Part shown: piece by piece, positions 1-5,432 of the stretch
Numbering within the stretch: position 1 is the stretch's first letter
How the letters are laid out: every line of letters begins with the position of its first letter
Source: Methanocellales archaeon
GTDB lineage: Archaea > Halobacteriota > UBA148 > JAUWXC01
Assembly: GCA_030616565.1 (NCBI GenBank)
Contig: JAUWXC010000044.1
Coordinates: forward strand, 1-6,433
Direction: 5' to 3'
Length of the DNA stretch: 6,433 nucleotides
Notes under the pieces: model-generated
Told to the model about the DNA's origin: nothing
The model's input: only the letters and a program-made list of their open reading frames with translations
Database searches by the model: none
Position numbers and translations under genes: made by a program

Positions 1-109
1 AGGTGATGCCATCCGCATCGTTATGGGATATAACTCGCACGTAATCAGAGGTGGCAAGTCTTCGCGCAGCATCCCTTGCTACCGCATCCAGCTTTTCGAT
101 CATGCTCAT
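1..109 (-). CDS. RecJ-like DHH-family phosphoesterase/exonuclease, N-terminal fragment (cut by left edge)
   Basis: Only the first 36 residues are inside the window. They begin MSMIEKLDAVARDAARRL and reach SHNDADGIT, which matches motif I (DxDG) of the DHH phosphoesterase superfamily; the two Asp residues there are metal ligands in that family. In archaea this kind of N-terminus, directly downstream of rps15, belongs to RecJ-like (COG0608) single-strand nucleases that act in DNA replication or repair or as RNA exonucleases; that assignment is by family knowledge and gene order. The ATG at 109-107 overlaps the S15 stop as ATGA, so the two are probably co-translated. A second in-frame ATG at 103-101 is possible but lacks the coupling. 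The DHH and DHHA1 regions that would settle the subfamily are off the window, and an unrelated DHH phosphoesterase remains possible. Confidence 0.72.
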   Translation of the reverse strand, partial: MSMIEKLDAVARDAARRLATSDYVRVISHNDADGIT

Positions 110-561
110 CTTGAAATTAACATTCTAGCCATCTTCAAGTCGTAAACCCACTCTTCAGGAAGCACTTTCTCGCGTTTATAATACTTGATCAGTCTCCTTA
201 TCCTTGACTCAATGTCCTGAAAAGCCTTCTTATTGTGCAGGTCCTTGGGGTTCTGGTCTAGGTGCGTTTTCAGATCTATCGCTCTGAGAATCAACCTTTG
301 CAAATCCTCCGGGATTTTGGGACCCACCTTGTTCTCCTTGAGAATCTGAACTATCTTTTTTCCCGTTGCCTCTTTTACATCCGGGGCGCCATATCTATCC
401 CTGAGCACTATCCCTATTTCGCTGGACGTTTTGCCTTGCCCCCTCAGCTTGAGAACTGTCTTTTCGATCTCCTTGGCGTTGAGCTCCAACCCTTCTGGTG
501 TTTCAAGCTTTCTGGATTTTGTCCTTGCTTTTCTTTTTTTCGTAGTTTGTGCCATGACCAT
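106..561 (-). CDS. rps15: 30S ribosomal protein S15, archaeal/eukaryotic type (uS15)
   Basis: This is a small-subunit protein that binds the central domain of 16S rRNA early in assembly. From the ATG at 561 it is 151 residues, the usual archaeal size. Residues about 25-75 form the archaeal S15 N-terminal domain (SSEIGIVLRDRYGAPDVK, then TGKKI), and residues about 84-150 are the S15 four-helix core, with DLHNKKAF and ESRIRRLIKYYKRE. The reading frame is open back to a TTG at 618, but ATG 561 is preferred: a GAGG lies 10 nt upstream and the length fits the family. A further ATG at 555 would have too long a spacing. The first 20 residues (MVMAQTTKKRKARTKSRK) are basic but do not show the MHxRxRGxSxS start typical of archaeal S15. 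It follows the XTPase after a 66-bp gap and overlaps the RecJ-like gene by ATGA. Confidence 0.93.
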   Translation of the reverse strand: MVMAQTTKKRKARTKSRKLETPEGLELNAKEIEKTVLKLRGQGKTSSEIGIVLRDRYGAPDVKEATGKKIVQILKENKVGPKIPEDLQRLILRAIDLKTHLDQNPKDLHNKKAFQDIESRIRRLIKYYKREKVLPEEWVYDLKMARMLISR

Positions 562-563
562 GT

Positions 564-588
564 GACTCTTTCCTCTGACTCTTCCTCT
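564..588 (-). repeat. Tandem duplication of a Shine-Dalgarno-like purine segment before rps15
   Basis: On the minus strand AGAGGAAGAGTC (588-577) is followed at once by AGAGGAAAGAGTC (576-564), the same 12-mer with one extra A. Each copy carries GAGG, which can pair with the CCUC of an archaeal 16S 3' end. The copy nearer the ATG at 561 is the usable ribosome binding site, 10 nt away; the farther one is 22 nt away. The duplication itself is directly visible; any effect on translation is inference. Confidence 0.6.
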
Positions 589-625
589 ATGATTAAAACG
601 ATGGAATACGTAATACAATTACATT

Positions 626-640
626 CGTTAAATATCTTTT
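626..640 (-). promoter_or_regulatory. Possible TATA-like element for rps15
   Basis: The minus strand reads AAAAGATATTTAACG across the last codons and stop of the XTPase gene. It is A/T-rich and resembles an archaeal TATA box. It lies about 70 nt before the rps15 ATG, which would allow transcription to start near position 605 with a leader of roughly 45 nt. The gap downstream of it is the largest in the window, which is the main reason to suspect a promoter. No clear BRE is visible and A/T-rich matches are common by chance. Confidence 0.2.
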
Positions 641-1185
641 GCGCTAATCCACTTCACAAACTTCTTCAGCGCCTTACATCTGTGCGATACTTTATTTTTT
701 TCCTCTGTGCTCAGTTCTCCAAACGTCCTGTCATCATAAAGGAATATCGGGTCATATCCGAAGCCGTGCTCTCCCCTAATTTCACGTGCAATCCTGCCAT
801 TGGCGACGCCGGTGAATGTGATTGAATCCTCGCCGGGTTCGCAGTATCCGACTGCTGACTTGAAATACGCCTCCCTATTCTTCTTGTCGGACATCAGTCC
901 CAATATCCCTTTATTTCCGATTGTTTTGAACACGTACGCAGAATAGGGACCGGGGAACCCCCTTAAAGCGGGGATAAACAGCCCAGCATCCTCTACGATG
1001 ACGGTCTTGTTCAATGCTCTGGAGGCGCACTCTGCGCCGTATTTTGCTATCGTCTCTAGGTCATCGGACTGCAGCTCGGGATATTCATACCTGATTTGCT
1101 GAATTTTTATGTCAAACTCCTTGCACAATGCCTTCGCCTCTTTCGCCTTTCCCATGTTGCTGGTCACGAAATGGATGGTCTTCAT
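628..1185 (-). CDS. XTP/dITP diphosphatase (non-canonical purine NTP pyrophosphatase, RdgB/HAM1/Ham1p family)
   Basis: This cytoplasmic enzyme hydrolyses XTP, ITP and dITP to the monophosphate and pyrophosphate, keeping deaminated purines out of RNA and DNA. The 185-residue product has all family signatures in order: TSNMGKAKE at 8-16 (nucleotide and phosphate binding), EDAGLFIPALRGFPGPYSA at 65-83 with Asp66 as the likely catalytic base, HGFGYDPIF at 140-148 (base recognition), and EKNKVSHR at 162-169. Length is normal. ATG 1185 overlaps the Bud32 stop as ATGA, with GGAG a few bases upstream, so translation is probably coupled. It is the last gene before the 66-bp gap ahead of rps15. Its presence in a translation cluster is a known archaeal arrangement and does not imply a role in KEOPS. 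Confidence 0.95.
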   Translation of the reverse strand: MKTIHFVTSNMGKAKEAKALCKEFDIKIQQIRYEYPELQSDDLETIAKYGAECASRALNKTVIVEDAGLFIPALRGFPGPYSAYVFKTIGNKGILGLMSDKKNREAYFKSAVGYCEPGEDSITFTGVANGRIAREIRGEHGFGYDPIFLYDDRTFGELSTEEKNKVSHRCKALKKFVKWISAKDI

Positions 1186-1778
1186 AGCCGCTCCGTCCTG
1201 TATCTGCCCCTGCTTTCAATCTCTTTTACCCTTTGCAAGACATCGTCTGCGCCCCCAAATGTCTTTCTATATCCTTTGACGAACGCCTTGATCAACGTCT
1301 CATGTCCCTCATGCGTGCTCTCAAACGTCTGGAATAGCACGTGCACGTCTACGCCCCTTGCCTCAGTGCTTTGGTCAAAATATGCCAGTCCAAAATCGAT
1401 TAAGTAGATGCGTTCCCCTGATAAAATCATATTTGACGTCGTCAAATCCCCGTGAACGATGCCGGTTGTATGGAGGCGTCCTACAAGCTCGCCAACGCGC
1501 TCGCTCAGCCCGGCATCCAGCCCTTGCTTCAATTGCGCGCCATCGATGTATTCCATTCGTATCTCGCAGTTCATCACATCATATATGATGGGCGTTGGAA
1601 CGCCTGATTTGCGTGCCTCAGCGATCAATTTAGTTTCAATCTTCGTCCTTTCCCTGCGAAGGCGCCCGTCTATTTCTTTCACTCTATATCTCTTGGGGAC
1701 CCTGCTCTTTACGATAACGCCATCGCGTAACTCGATCGTTGCCTCGGCACCGCTTGTTTTGAACGTTACCTTCTTCAT
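1182..1778 (-). CDS. bud32: KEOPS complex kinase/ATPase Bud32 (PRPK-type), stand-alone
   Basis: Bud32 is the small atypical RIO-like kinase of KEOPS, which with Kae1 makes N6-threonylcarbamoyladenosine at tRNA position 37. The 198-residue product has the minimal kinase fold: candidate ATP-binding Lys24 (VIVKSRVPKRYR), helix-C segment LRRERTKIETKLI at 40-52, hinge MEYIDG at 75-80, catalytic loop HGDLTTSN at 109-116 with Asp111 and Asn116, and DFG at 128-130. The C-terminal RGRYRTERL is the basic tail typical of Bud32 and important for tRNA modification in homologues. ATG 1778 was chosen because it overlaps the Kae1 stop as ATGA and has GAGGTG 8 nt upstream; a GTG two codons earlier (1784) would sit only 2 nt from that site. 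In many methanogens this domain is fused to Kae1; here it is a separate, probably coupled gene. Confidence 0.95.
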   Translation of the reverse strand: MKKVTFKTSGAEATIELRDGVIVKSRVPKRYRVKEIDGRLRRERTKIETKLIAEARKSGVPTPIIYDVMNCEIRMEYIDGAQLKQGLDAGLSERVGELVGRLHTTGIVHGDLTTSNMILSGERIYLIDFGLAYFDQSTEARGVDVHVLFQTFESTHEGHETLIKAFVKGYRKTFGGADDVLQRVKEIESRGRYRTERL

Positions 1779-2761
1779 ATCCACCCCACCTCGACTTCGT
1801 CCGGCCTGTAATTTGGGCGAACTGCAGAACTCTCAACCGGGAGTGTTGCCCCGCTTTCAAGCATGAGCAATCCTGTGTACGCGATCATAGTGCCGTTGTC
1901 CTTCATGAACTCCTTGTCCGGGGCGAAGAATTTCGCACCCCTGTCCCGGCACATCGTATTCAGCATCTCCTTCAGCCTGGAGTTTGCGCCGACCCCTCCG
2001 GTCAGCAGGGCATCATCTTTTCCCGTGTGCGCCAGCGCCCTCTCCGTCACCTCCACGAGCATGGCAAATGCCGTCTCTTGAAATGAGTGACAAACGTCTT
2101 CTAAGGATGCATGCGCTAAAGCATCTTTTGCCGCCGTGGTCAATCCTGAAAACGAGAAGTCCATGCCCTTGACCACATATGGCAGTGGTATGTAATGCTT
2201 CGCATTTTTCGCGCTCTCTTCGATCTTGGGACCTCCAGGATGCGGGAAGCCGGCATGCCGTCCAAATTTGTCAAGCGCATTGCCGATTCCTATATCTAGT
2301 GTCTCACCGAAAATCCTGTATTTGCCATCTCTGTAGGAGAGCACTTGGGAGTTGGCTCCGCTTACGTAGAGTGTTACCGGGTCTGCCACATTGCAGAGCC
2401 ATCTGCCGATTTCGACGTGCGCTATGCAGTGATTGACCCCTATCAGTGGAACGTTCAGGGACAGCGAGAGCGCTCTTGCAGCCGTAGCTACGGTTCTGAG
2501 ACATGGGCCAAAGCCAGGGCCAATGGAAAAGGCGACAGCGGACATCTCTGCTTTATTTTCACCTTCAGCCAAAACATCGCGAATTACGCGCTCTATCTGA
2601 GATGCGTGATGCTGGGCTGCCGCTCTTGGATGCAGCCCCCCTTCCACAGGGCGGTAAGACGACTCGGCACTGGCTATGATTCTGTTTTGATCTACGATGG
2701 CGGCACTCAGATTCCAGGCCGTCCCCTCTATTCCTAAAACGGATTTACTCTTTCTGCGCAT
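1775..2761 (-). CDS. kae1: tRNA N6-adenosine threonylcarbamoyltransferase Kae1 (KEOPS catalytic subunit)
   Basis: Kae1 transfers the threonylcarbamoyl group from threonylcarbamoyl-AMP to A37 of ANN-decoding tRNAs. The 328-residue protein is full length and lies in the ASKHA fold: [14 protein letters not shown] at 10-23 (phosphate 1), SIGPGFGP at 79-86, [10 protein letters not shown] at 110-119 with His111 and His115 as metal ligands, YVSGANSQV at 132-140 (phosphate 2), GNALDKFGR and [10 protein letters not shown] at 160-181, FSFSGLTTA at 202-210, [11 protein letters not shown] at 253-263, and [11 protein letters not shown] at 287-297 with Asp288 as the third metal ligand. The frame is open to 2815, but the added residues do not resemble the family, so ATG 2761 is taken. 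That start lies inside the S27ae gene (17-nt overlap), with no strong Shine-Dalgarno site; coupling is likely. Pcc1 and Cgi121, the other KEOPS parts, are not in the window. Confidence 0.96.
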   Translation of the reverse strand: MRRKSKSVLGIEGTAWNLSAAIVDQNRIIASAESSYRPVEGGLHPRAAAQHHASQIERVIRDVLAEGENKAEMSAVAFSIGPGFGPCLRTVATAARALSLSLNVPLIGVNHCIAHVEIGRWLCNVADPVTLYVSGANSQVLSYRDGKYRIFGETLDIGIGNALDKFGRHAGFPHPGGPKIEESAKNAKHYIPLPYVVKGMDFSFSGLTTAAKDALAHASLEDVCHSFQETAFAMLVEVTERALAHTGKDDALLTGGVGANSRLKEMLNTMCRDRGAKFFAPDKEFMKDNGTMIAYTGLLMLESGATLPVESSAVRPNYRPDEVEVGWI

Positions 2762-2927
2762 CGGGCACAACTTCAGGTTTTTTGGACTTAAACTCCGAAT
2801 AACCACACTTGCCACACGATAGGCGGTCGCCGTGTTCTGCTAAAAAAACGCCGGCGCCGCAACGCGGACATGCCTGCCTCTTTCTTTTTATGGCATCACC
2901 ACTGATTTCGTAAAACTTGTTGATCAT
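2745..2927 (-). CDS. rps27ae: 30S ribosomal protein S27ae (eS31), zinc-ribbon
   Basis: This is a 60-residue small-subunit protein equivalent to the ribosomal half of the eukaryotic ubiquitin-S27a fusion; as usual in archaea there is no ubiquitin domain. The start [18 protein letters not shown] is followed by CPRC at 20-23 and CGKC at 38-41, four cysteines forming one zinc ribbon, with the family-typical [17 protein letters not shown] short charged C-terminus ([15 protein letters not shown]) completes it. ATG 2927 overlaps the S24e stop as ATGA. Its 3' end overlaps the kae1 start by 17 nt. S24e followed by S27ae is a standard archaeal pair, which supports both calls. Confidence 0.96.
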   Translation of the reverse strand: MINKFYEISGDAIKRKRQACPRCGAGVFLAEHGDRLSCGKCGYSEFKSKKPEVVPDAQKE

Positions 2928-3757
2928 GTTTTGTCTCCCTTGGCCTCTGCTTTAGCAGCCCCCTCTTTGGGTTTTTTGACCTCTTCCTTGACCTTCTCTG
3001 GCTTAGCCCCTTCTTTAACTTCCTCAGGTTTGCCTTCGACTTTCTTTTCCTCTAGCTTTTCTACTTTGGTGACCTCTTCTTTTTTGGTTTCTTCTGGCTT
3101 CTCTGGTTTTTCTGCTTCCTCGGCTTTGCCCTCGATTTTCTTTTCCTCTTCTTTGGGTGCTTCAGCCTCCTCCTTGACTTCCTCTAGCTTTTCCGCCTTA
3201 GCGACCTCTTCTTTTTTTACCTCTTCTGGCTTCTCTGGCTTGACTTCTTCAGCTGCTTCCCCCTCATCTGGCTTTTCTACTTTAGCAGCCTCTTCTTTTG
3301 GCGCCTCTGGCTTCTCTGGTTTTGCTTCTTCCTTGACTTTCTTTGGCTTTTCCGCTTTAGTTACCTCTTCTTTTTTGACTTCTTCCTTAGCTTCTTCAAC
3401 TTTCTCCTCGACTTTCTCCTCTTTTGTCTCTTCTTTAGCCTCTTCTGGTGTCTTCTCGACCTCTTTAGCAACCTCTTCTACCTTGGGGGCGTTGCGCTGG
3501 ACTATGTAGGCGCGCTCGATACTGTCAAGCTGTTTTTTGGACTTGTAGAGCTTTGCATAGCCGTGCGTCTTTCTTCTGCCGAACTCGCTTCTCATTCGTT
3601 CGATAATTATCAGTTCTGGCTTTGCATTCAGCATGGCGGCCAATTTGTTTTTTACATCCTCTCTGGCAGGTGTAGGTCCTTCGTGGTTTACATCAAACCA
3701 TATCTCTTGTCTTTTTAATAATGGATTCGTCTTTTTCTCTATAACCTCGATTTCCAC
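2924..3757 (-). CDS. rps24e: 30S ribosomal protein S24e (eS24) with a ~187-residue Lys/Glu-rich C-terminal extension
   Basis: Residues 1-90 are a complete S24e: [19 protein letters not shown], then [25 protein letters not shown], the conserved core, ending about [10 protein letters not shown]. Archaeal S24e normally stops at around 100 residues; this one runs to 277. Residues 91-277 use only K, E, A, P, V, G, T, L, D and I. There is no Arg, Ser, Asn, Gln, His, Cys, Met or aromatic residue. The tail has imperfect repeats of the type KKEEV(T/A)K(A/V)EKLEE and KPEKPEE. It is probably extended or disordered and charge-mixed, perhaps with helical stretches. No stop or frameshift separates core and tail, and S27ae begins by ATGA right at the tail's end, so the extension looks genuine. 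The start is GTG 3757, with GGAGG about 8 nt upstream, overlapping the preceding kinase gene by 19 nt. Confidence 0.94.
   Translation of the reverse strand: MEIEVIEKKTNPLLKRQEIWFDVNHEGPTPAREDVKNKLAAMLNAKPELIIIERMRSEFGRRKTHGYAKLYKSKKQLDSIERAYIVQRNAPKVEEVAKEVEKTPEEAKEETKEEKVEEKVEEAKEEVKKEEVTKAEKPKKVKEEAKPEKPEAPKEEAAKVEKPDEGEAAEEVKPEKPEEVKKEEVAKAEKLEEVKEEAEAPKEEEKKIEGKAEEAEKPEKPEETKKEEVTKVEKLEEKKVEGKPEEVKEGAKPEKVKEEVKKPKEGAAKAEAKGDKT
2927..3487 (-). repeat. Imperfect coding repeats in the S24e tail
   Basis: This stretch encodes residues 91-277 of S24e. On the plus strand the segments at 3071-3106 and 3203-3238 match at about 32 of 36 bases and lie 132 bp (44 codons) apart, in frame. A third, shorter copy starts near 3362 (TACCTCTTCTTTTTT). 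At protein level three copies of KKEEV(T/A)K(A/V)EK are separated by KPEKPE-type segments. The pattern suggests in-frame expansion by slippage or unequal recombination. It is not CRISPR: there are no uniform spacers or conserved repeat ends. Confidence 0.8.
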
Positions 3758-4281
3758 GAATCTCCCTCCATTTGTTGGAGCAATGCTCTTGCTTCATCTT
3801 TCTTAGCGCTCGTGACATTCACTACTACTACGCCTTCATTCGGCTGCCCATATATGACGACGGATGAGGGCGGGGCAATGATGACCGCGGGCAAGGCAGC
3901 AAGATCTTCTTCACCATGAACGAAGACCCTGATGGGTCTGTCTGATTTCATGGCCTCCTGTATTATGAGGATTAATTCTTCTGTGATTTTCCCGGCCGGA
4001 TTGGATACTGATTTGATGATGAACTCGGGCACCTTTGTGCCTTCAATCATTTCCTTTGGAGCTGGCTTTCGCATGACCATTTCGTCTACGATGCCGATGT
4101 CGGGAATTGTGCCCGATCTGATCAGGTAAAACGTCACAACATCGCCGACAGAGATGATTTTGGTGGGAGATGCAAAATCACGCTTGGCATCTTCTATACA
4201 CGCCGTTTCATTGCCTTTGTAGAGGGTGCCGAACGGCTTTTTTAGTTCTTCCCGTAGTTTTTCTGGCAGGTGTAACGTCAC
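3739..4281 (-). CDS. GTP-dependent dephospho-CoA kinase (DUF359 family)
   Basis: Family members catalyse the last step of archaeal coenzyme A synthesis, phosphorylating dephospho-CoA with GTP; they are unrelated to bacterial CoaE. The 180-residue product shows the family pattern: PEKLREELKKPFGTLY near the N-terminus, ISVGDVVTF at 43-51, IPDIGIVDEMVMR at 59-71, SNPAGKIT at 93-100, VHGEEDLAALPA at 121-132 and IYGQPNEGVV at 143-152. Acidic residues in these motifs (Asp47, Asp61, Asp66, Glu124, Glu125, Asp126) are candidates for metal and nucleotide binding, by inference. The start is GTG 4281, one base after the Spt4 stop, with GAGGGTG 7 nt upstream. The position between Spt4 and S24e is the usual euryarchaeal one; there is no sign that it works in transcription or translation. 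Confidence 0.9.
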   Translation of the reverse strand: MTLHLPEKLREELKKPFGTLYKGNETACIEDAKRDFASPTKIISVGDVVTFYLIRSGTIPDIGIVDEMVMRKPAPKEMIEGTKVPEFIIKSVSNPAGKITEELILIIQEAMKSDRPIRVFVHGEEDLAALPAVIIAPPSSVVIYGQPNEGVVVVNVTSAKKDEARALLQQMEGDSWKSRL

Positions 4282-4282
4282 G

Positions 4283-4465
4283 TTATCGCACCCTCAATGC
4301 GTATTTGCCTTTTTTGGTGATGTCCATCTTTTTCGCAATCTCTGACTTTTCCGGATCGATGATGATGACATATCCCATCCAGTCAGTGGTCAGCGTGTTG
4401 GGGCCGCACTCACAGGTGGCGCCCTTTACAATTCTGTGGCATTCCTTGCAAGCTTTTTCCGTCAT
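4283..4465 (-). CDS. spt4: Transcription elongation factor Spt4 (RpoE'')
   Basis: Spt4 is a small zinc protein that binds the NGN domain of Spt5 and helps RNA polymerase stay processive. The 60 residues match the family: ACKECHRI with Cys6 and Cys9, TCECG with Cys18 and Cys20, then [20 protein letters not shown] and the closing GKYALRVR. The second knuckle is odd: the usual CxxC (as in CPxCG) is CxC here, one residue short, and the DNA (TGT GAG TGC) confirms the reading. Downstream sequence stays conserved, so a frameshift is unlikely. ATG 4465 overlaps the rpo7 stop as ATGA. The older name RpoE'' reflects this tight linkage, but it is not a polymerase subunit. Confidence 0.93.
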   Translation of the reverse strand: MTEKACKECHRIVKGATCECGPNTLTTDWMGYVIIIDPEKSEIAKKMDITKKGKYALRVR

Positions 4466-5031
4466 TTTGCTTCTTCCTCAGACTCCTTTTTGCGCTTCTC
4501 CTCAAGCCACTCGAGTTTGCCCAATGCAGTCTGACGCATGGTCAATCCAATCTTGCTCTCCCTCGGCTCATGCTCGTTTAAGCTGACTGCCACAATTCTC
4601 GCCCTGACGCTGTCGCCCTCGGCCAGCGACCTGCCGCTTTCCTTGCCAACCAGTCTTGCGTTTTTTTCGTCGTACGATATATAATCATCAGCGATTTGAC
4701 TGACGTGAAGCAAACCATCCAAAGGACCAAGGCAGATAAACGCACCAAACTCGGCGACTTCCACGATATCTCCTTCTATAACTCCCTGCATCTCGGGTAC
4801 GTATACAAGTGCATCAAACGTTGCGGTATAATATACTCCTCCGTCTCCTGCGAGAATGCGCCCCCCTTCGATATCCACGACCTTTGTCACTGCTACGATG
4901 GAGCCGAGCGTTTTGTCCACTCTGCCTTCCAGTTTTTCCTCAAGTACCTCTTTAATGACGTCCCCTATCTTGCTGCCCAGTTTCTCTGGAGGTATTCTGA
5001 CCGTATCGACAAGTCTCATCTCTTTGTACAT
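4462..5031 (-). CDS. rpo7: DNA-directed RNA polymerase subunit Rpo7 (E', RPB7-like)
   Basis: Rpo7 forms the polymerase stalk with Rpo4, aids open-complex formation and binds the emerging RNA. The 189 residues begin [19 protein letters not shown], the family N-terminus. An RNP-like domain covers about 1-80, with [10 protein letters not shown] and a glycine-rich GDGGVYYT turn. An S1/OB RNA-binding domain covers about 82-165 ([24 protein letters not shown] and LLHVSQI). The charged tail [13 protein letters not shown] is short and probably flexible. ATG 5031 follows a GGGGG 5 nt upstream. Before it lies one of only two real gaps in the window, so the gene may also have its own promoter. Rpo4, the stalk partner, is not in the window. 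Confidence 0.96.
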   Translation of the reverse strand: MYKEMRLVDTVRIPPEKLGSKIGDVIKEVLEEKLEGRVDKTLGSIVAVTKVVDIEGGRILAGDGGVYYTATFDALVYVPEMQGVIEGDIVEVAEFGAFICLGPLDGLLHVSQIADDYISYDEKNARLVGKESGRSLAEGDSVRARIVAVSLNEHEPRESKIGLTMRQTALGKLEWLEEKRKKESEEEAK

Positions 5032-5057
5032 GTAAGCCCCCTATCCTATCATGACGC

Positions 5058-5070
5058 TATTTATTTTTAA
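5058..5070 (-). promoter_or_regulatory. Possible TATA box upstream of rpo7
   Basis: The minus strand has TTAAAAATAAATA overlapping the stop codon of the PIN gene, inside the short gap before rpo7. A start of transcription about 25 nt downstream of its centre would fall near 5038, giving a leader of only a few bases. It is A/T-rich and fits an archaeal TATA box, but no BRE is evident and the polar arrangement of the genes also allows read-through from upstream. Confidence 0.3.
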
Positions 5071-5432
5071 CCCACACTTAGCCGTTTTTTCTGTCGTAAA
5101 TATATGGTGGTTATGCCATTCTTCTTTAACTGTCTCTTTAACGCGACATCATTTGTGAGGACGGCAACGTTCATATCCTTTGCCATTTGCATGATTGCAT
5201 CATCTGCTTCCTTCTTACTTTCAACGATTTGGCATCGTGGTATCAGCAATAAGGCGACGGATGCCGCGGTTTTGTCTTTGCCCTTTGCATGCGCCTGCAA
5301 CGTTTCCAGTTCTTTGATGACCGGTCTTGGTATCAGGAATTGGTTGTATCCCAGTCTTTCCAGTTCGGAGAATACATCGACGCCGAACTGCCCGGGAATC
5401 ATCAGCGCGTTGGAGTCGAGAATCACCTTCAT
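5067..5432 (-). CDS. PIN-domain protein, Fcf1/Utp24-like (COG1412 type)
   Basis: The 121-residue protein is a single PIN nuclease fold. The expected acidic metal-binding residues are in order: Asp6 in VILDSNAL, Glu41 in VIKELE, Asp77/Asp78 in EADDAI, and Asp95 in LTNDVALK. The start [23 protein letters not shown] and the position directly after aIF2-gamma match the archaeal family related to eukaryotic Fcf1/Utp24, which cleaves pre-rRNA; a role in rRNA maturation is inferred, not shown. No antitoxin gene lies beside it, and the housekeeping setting argues against a VapC-type toxin. ATG 5432 overlaps the aIF2-gamma stop as ATGA; the frame stays open to 5516 but the added residues lie in antiphase to aIF2-gamma and look like shadow sequence. 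Confidence 0.87.
   Translation of the reverse strand: MKVILDSNALMIPGQFGVDVFSELERLGYNQFLIPRPVIKELETLQAHAKGKDKTAASVALLLIPRCQIVESKKEADDAIMQMAKDMNVAVLTNDVALKRQLKKNGITTIYLRQKKRLSVG

Noticed and set aside
262..825. Plus-strand open frame of 187 codons spanning S15 and the XTPase
   Set aside because: It lies antisense to two well-supported genes and crosses the gap between them, with no recognisable domain.
2345..2737. Plus-strand open frame opposite kae1
   Set aside because: Shadow of a full-length Kae1 with intact motifs; no independent support.
2762..2815. Eighteen-residue upstream extension of Kae1
   Set aside because: It lies within the S27ae gene in another frame, and its residues do not match Kae1 N-termini, which start just before GIEGT.
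2927..3487. Repeated blocks considered as a CRISPR array
   Set aside because: Copies are imperfect, unevenly spaced and all in frame within a coding sequence; there are no unique spacers.
2931..3509. Long plus-strand open frame of 192 codons, Ser/Phe-rich
   Set aside because: It is the antisense mirror of the Lys/Glu codons of the S24e tail; the repeated Ser-Ser-Phe composition follows from GAA/AAG on the other strand and resembles no protein.
5067..5432. PIN protein considered as a VapC toxin
   Set aside because: No antitoxin-like gene is adjacent, and the position after aIF2-gamma is the conserved place of the Fcf1-like family.
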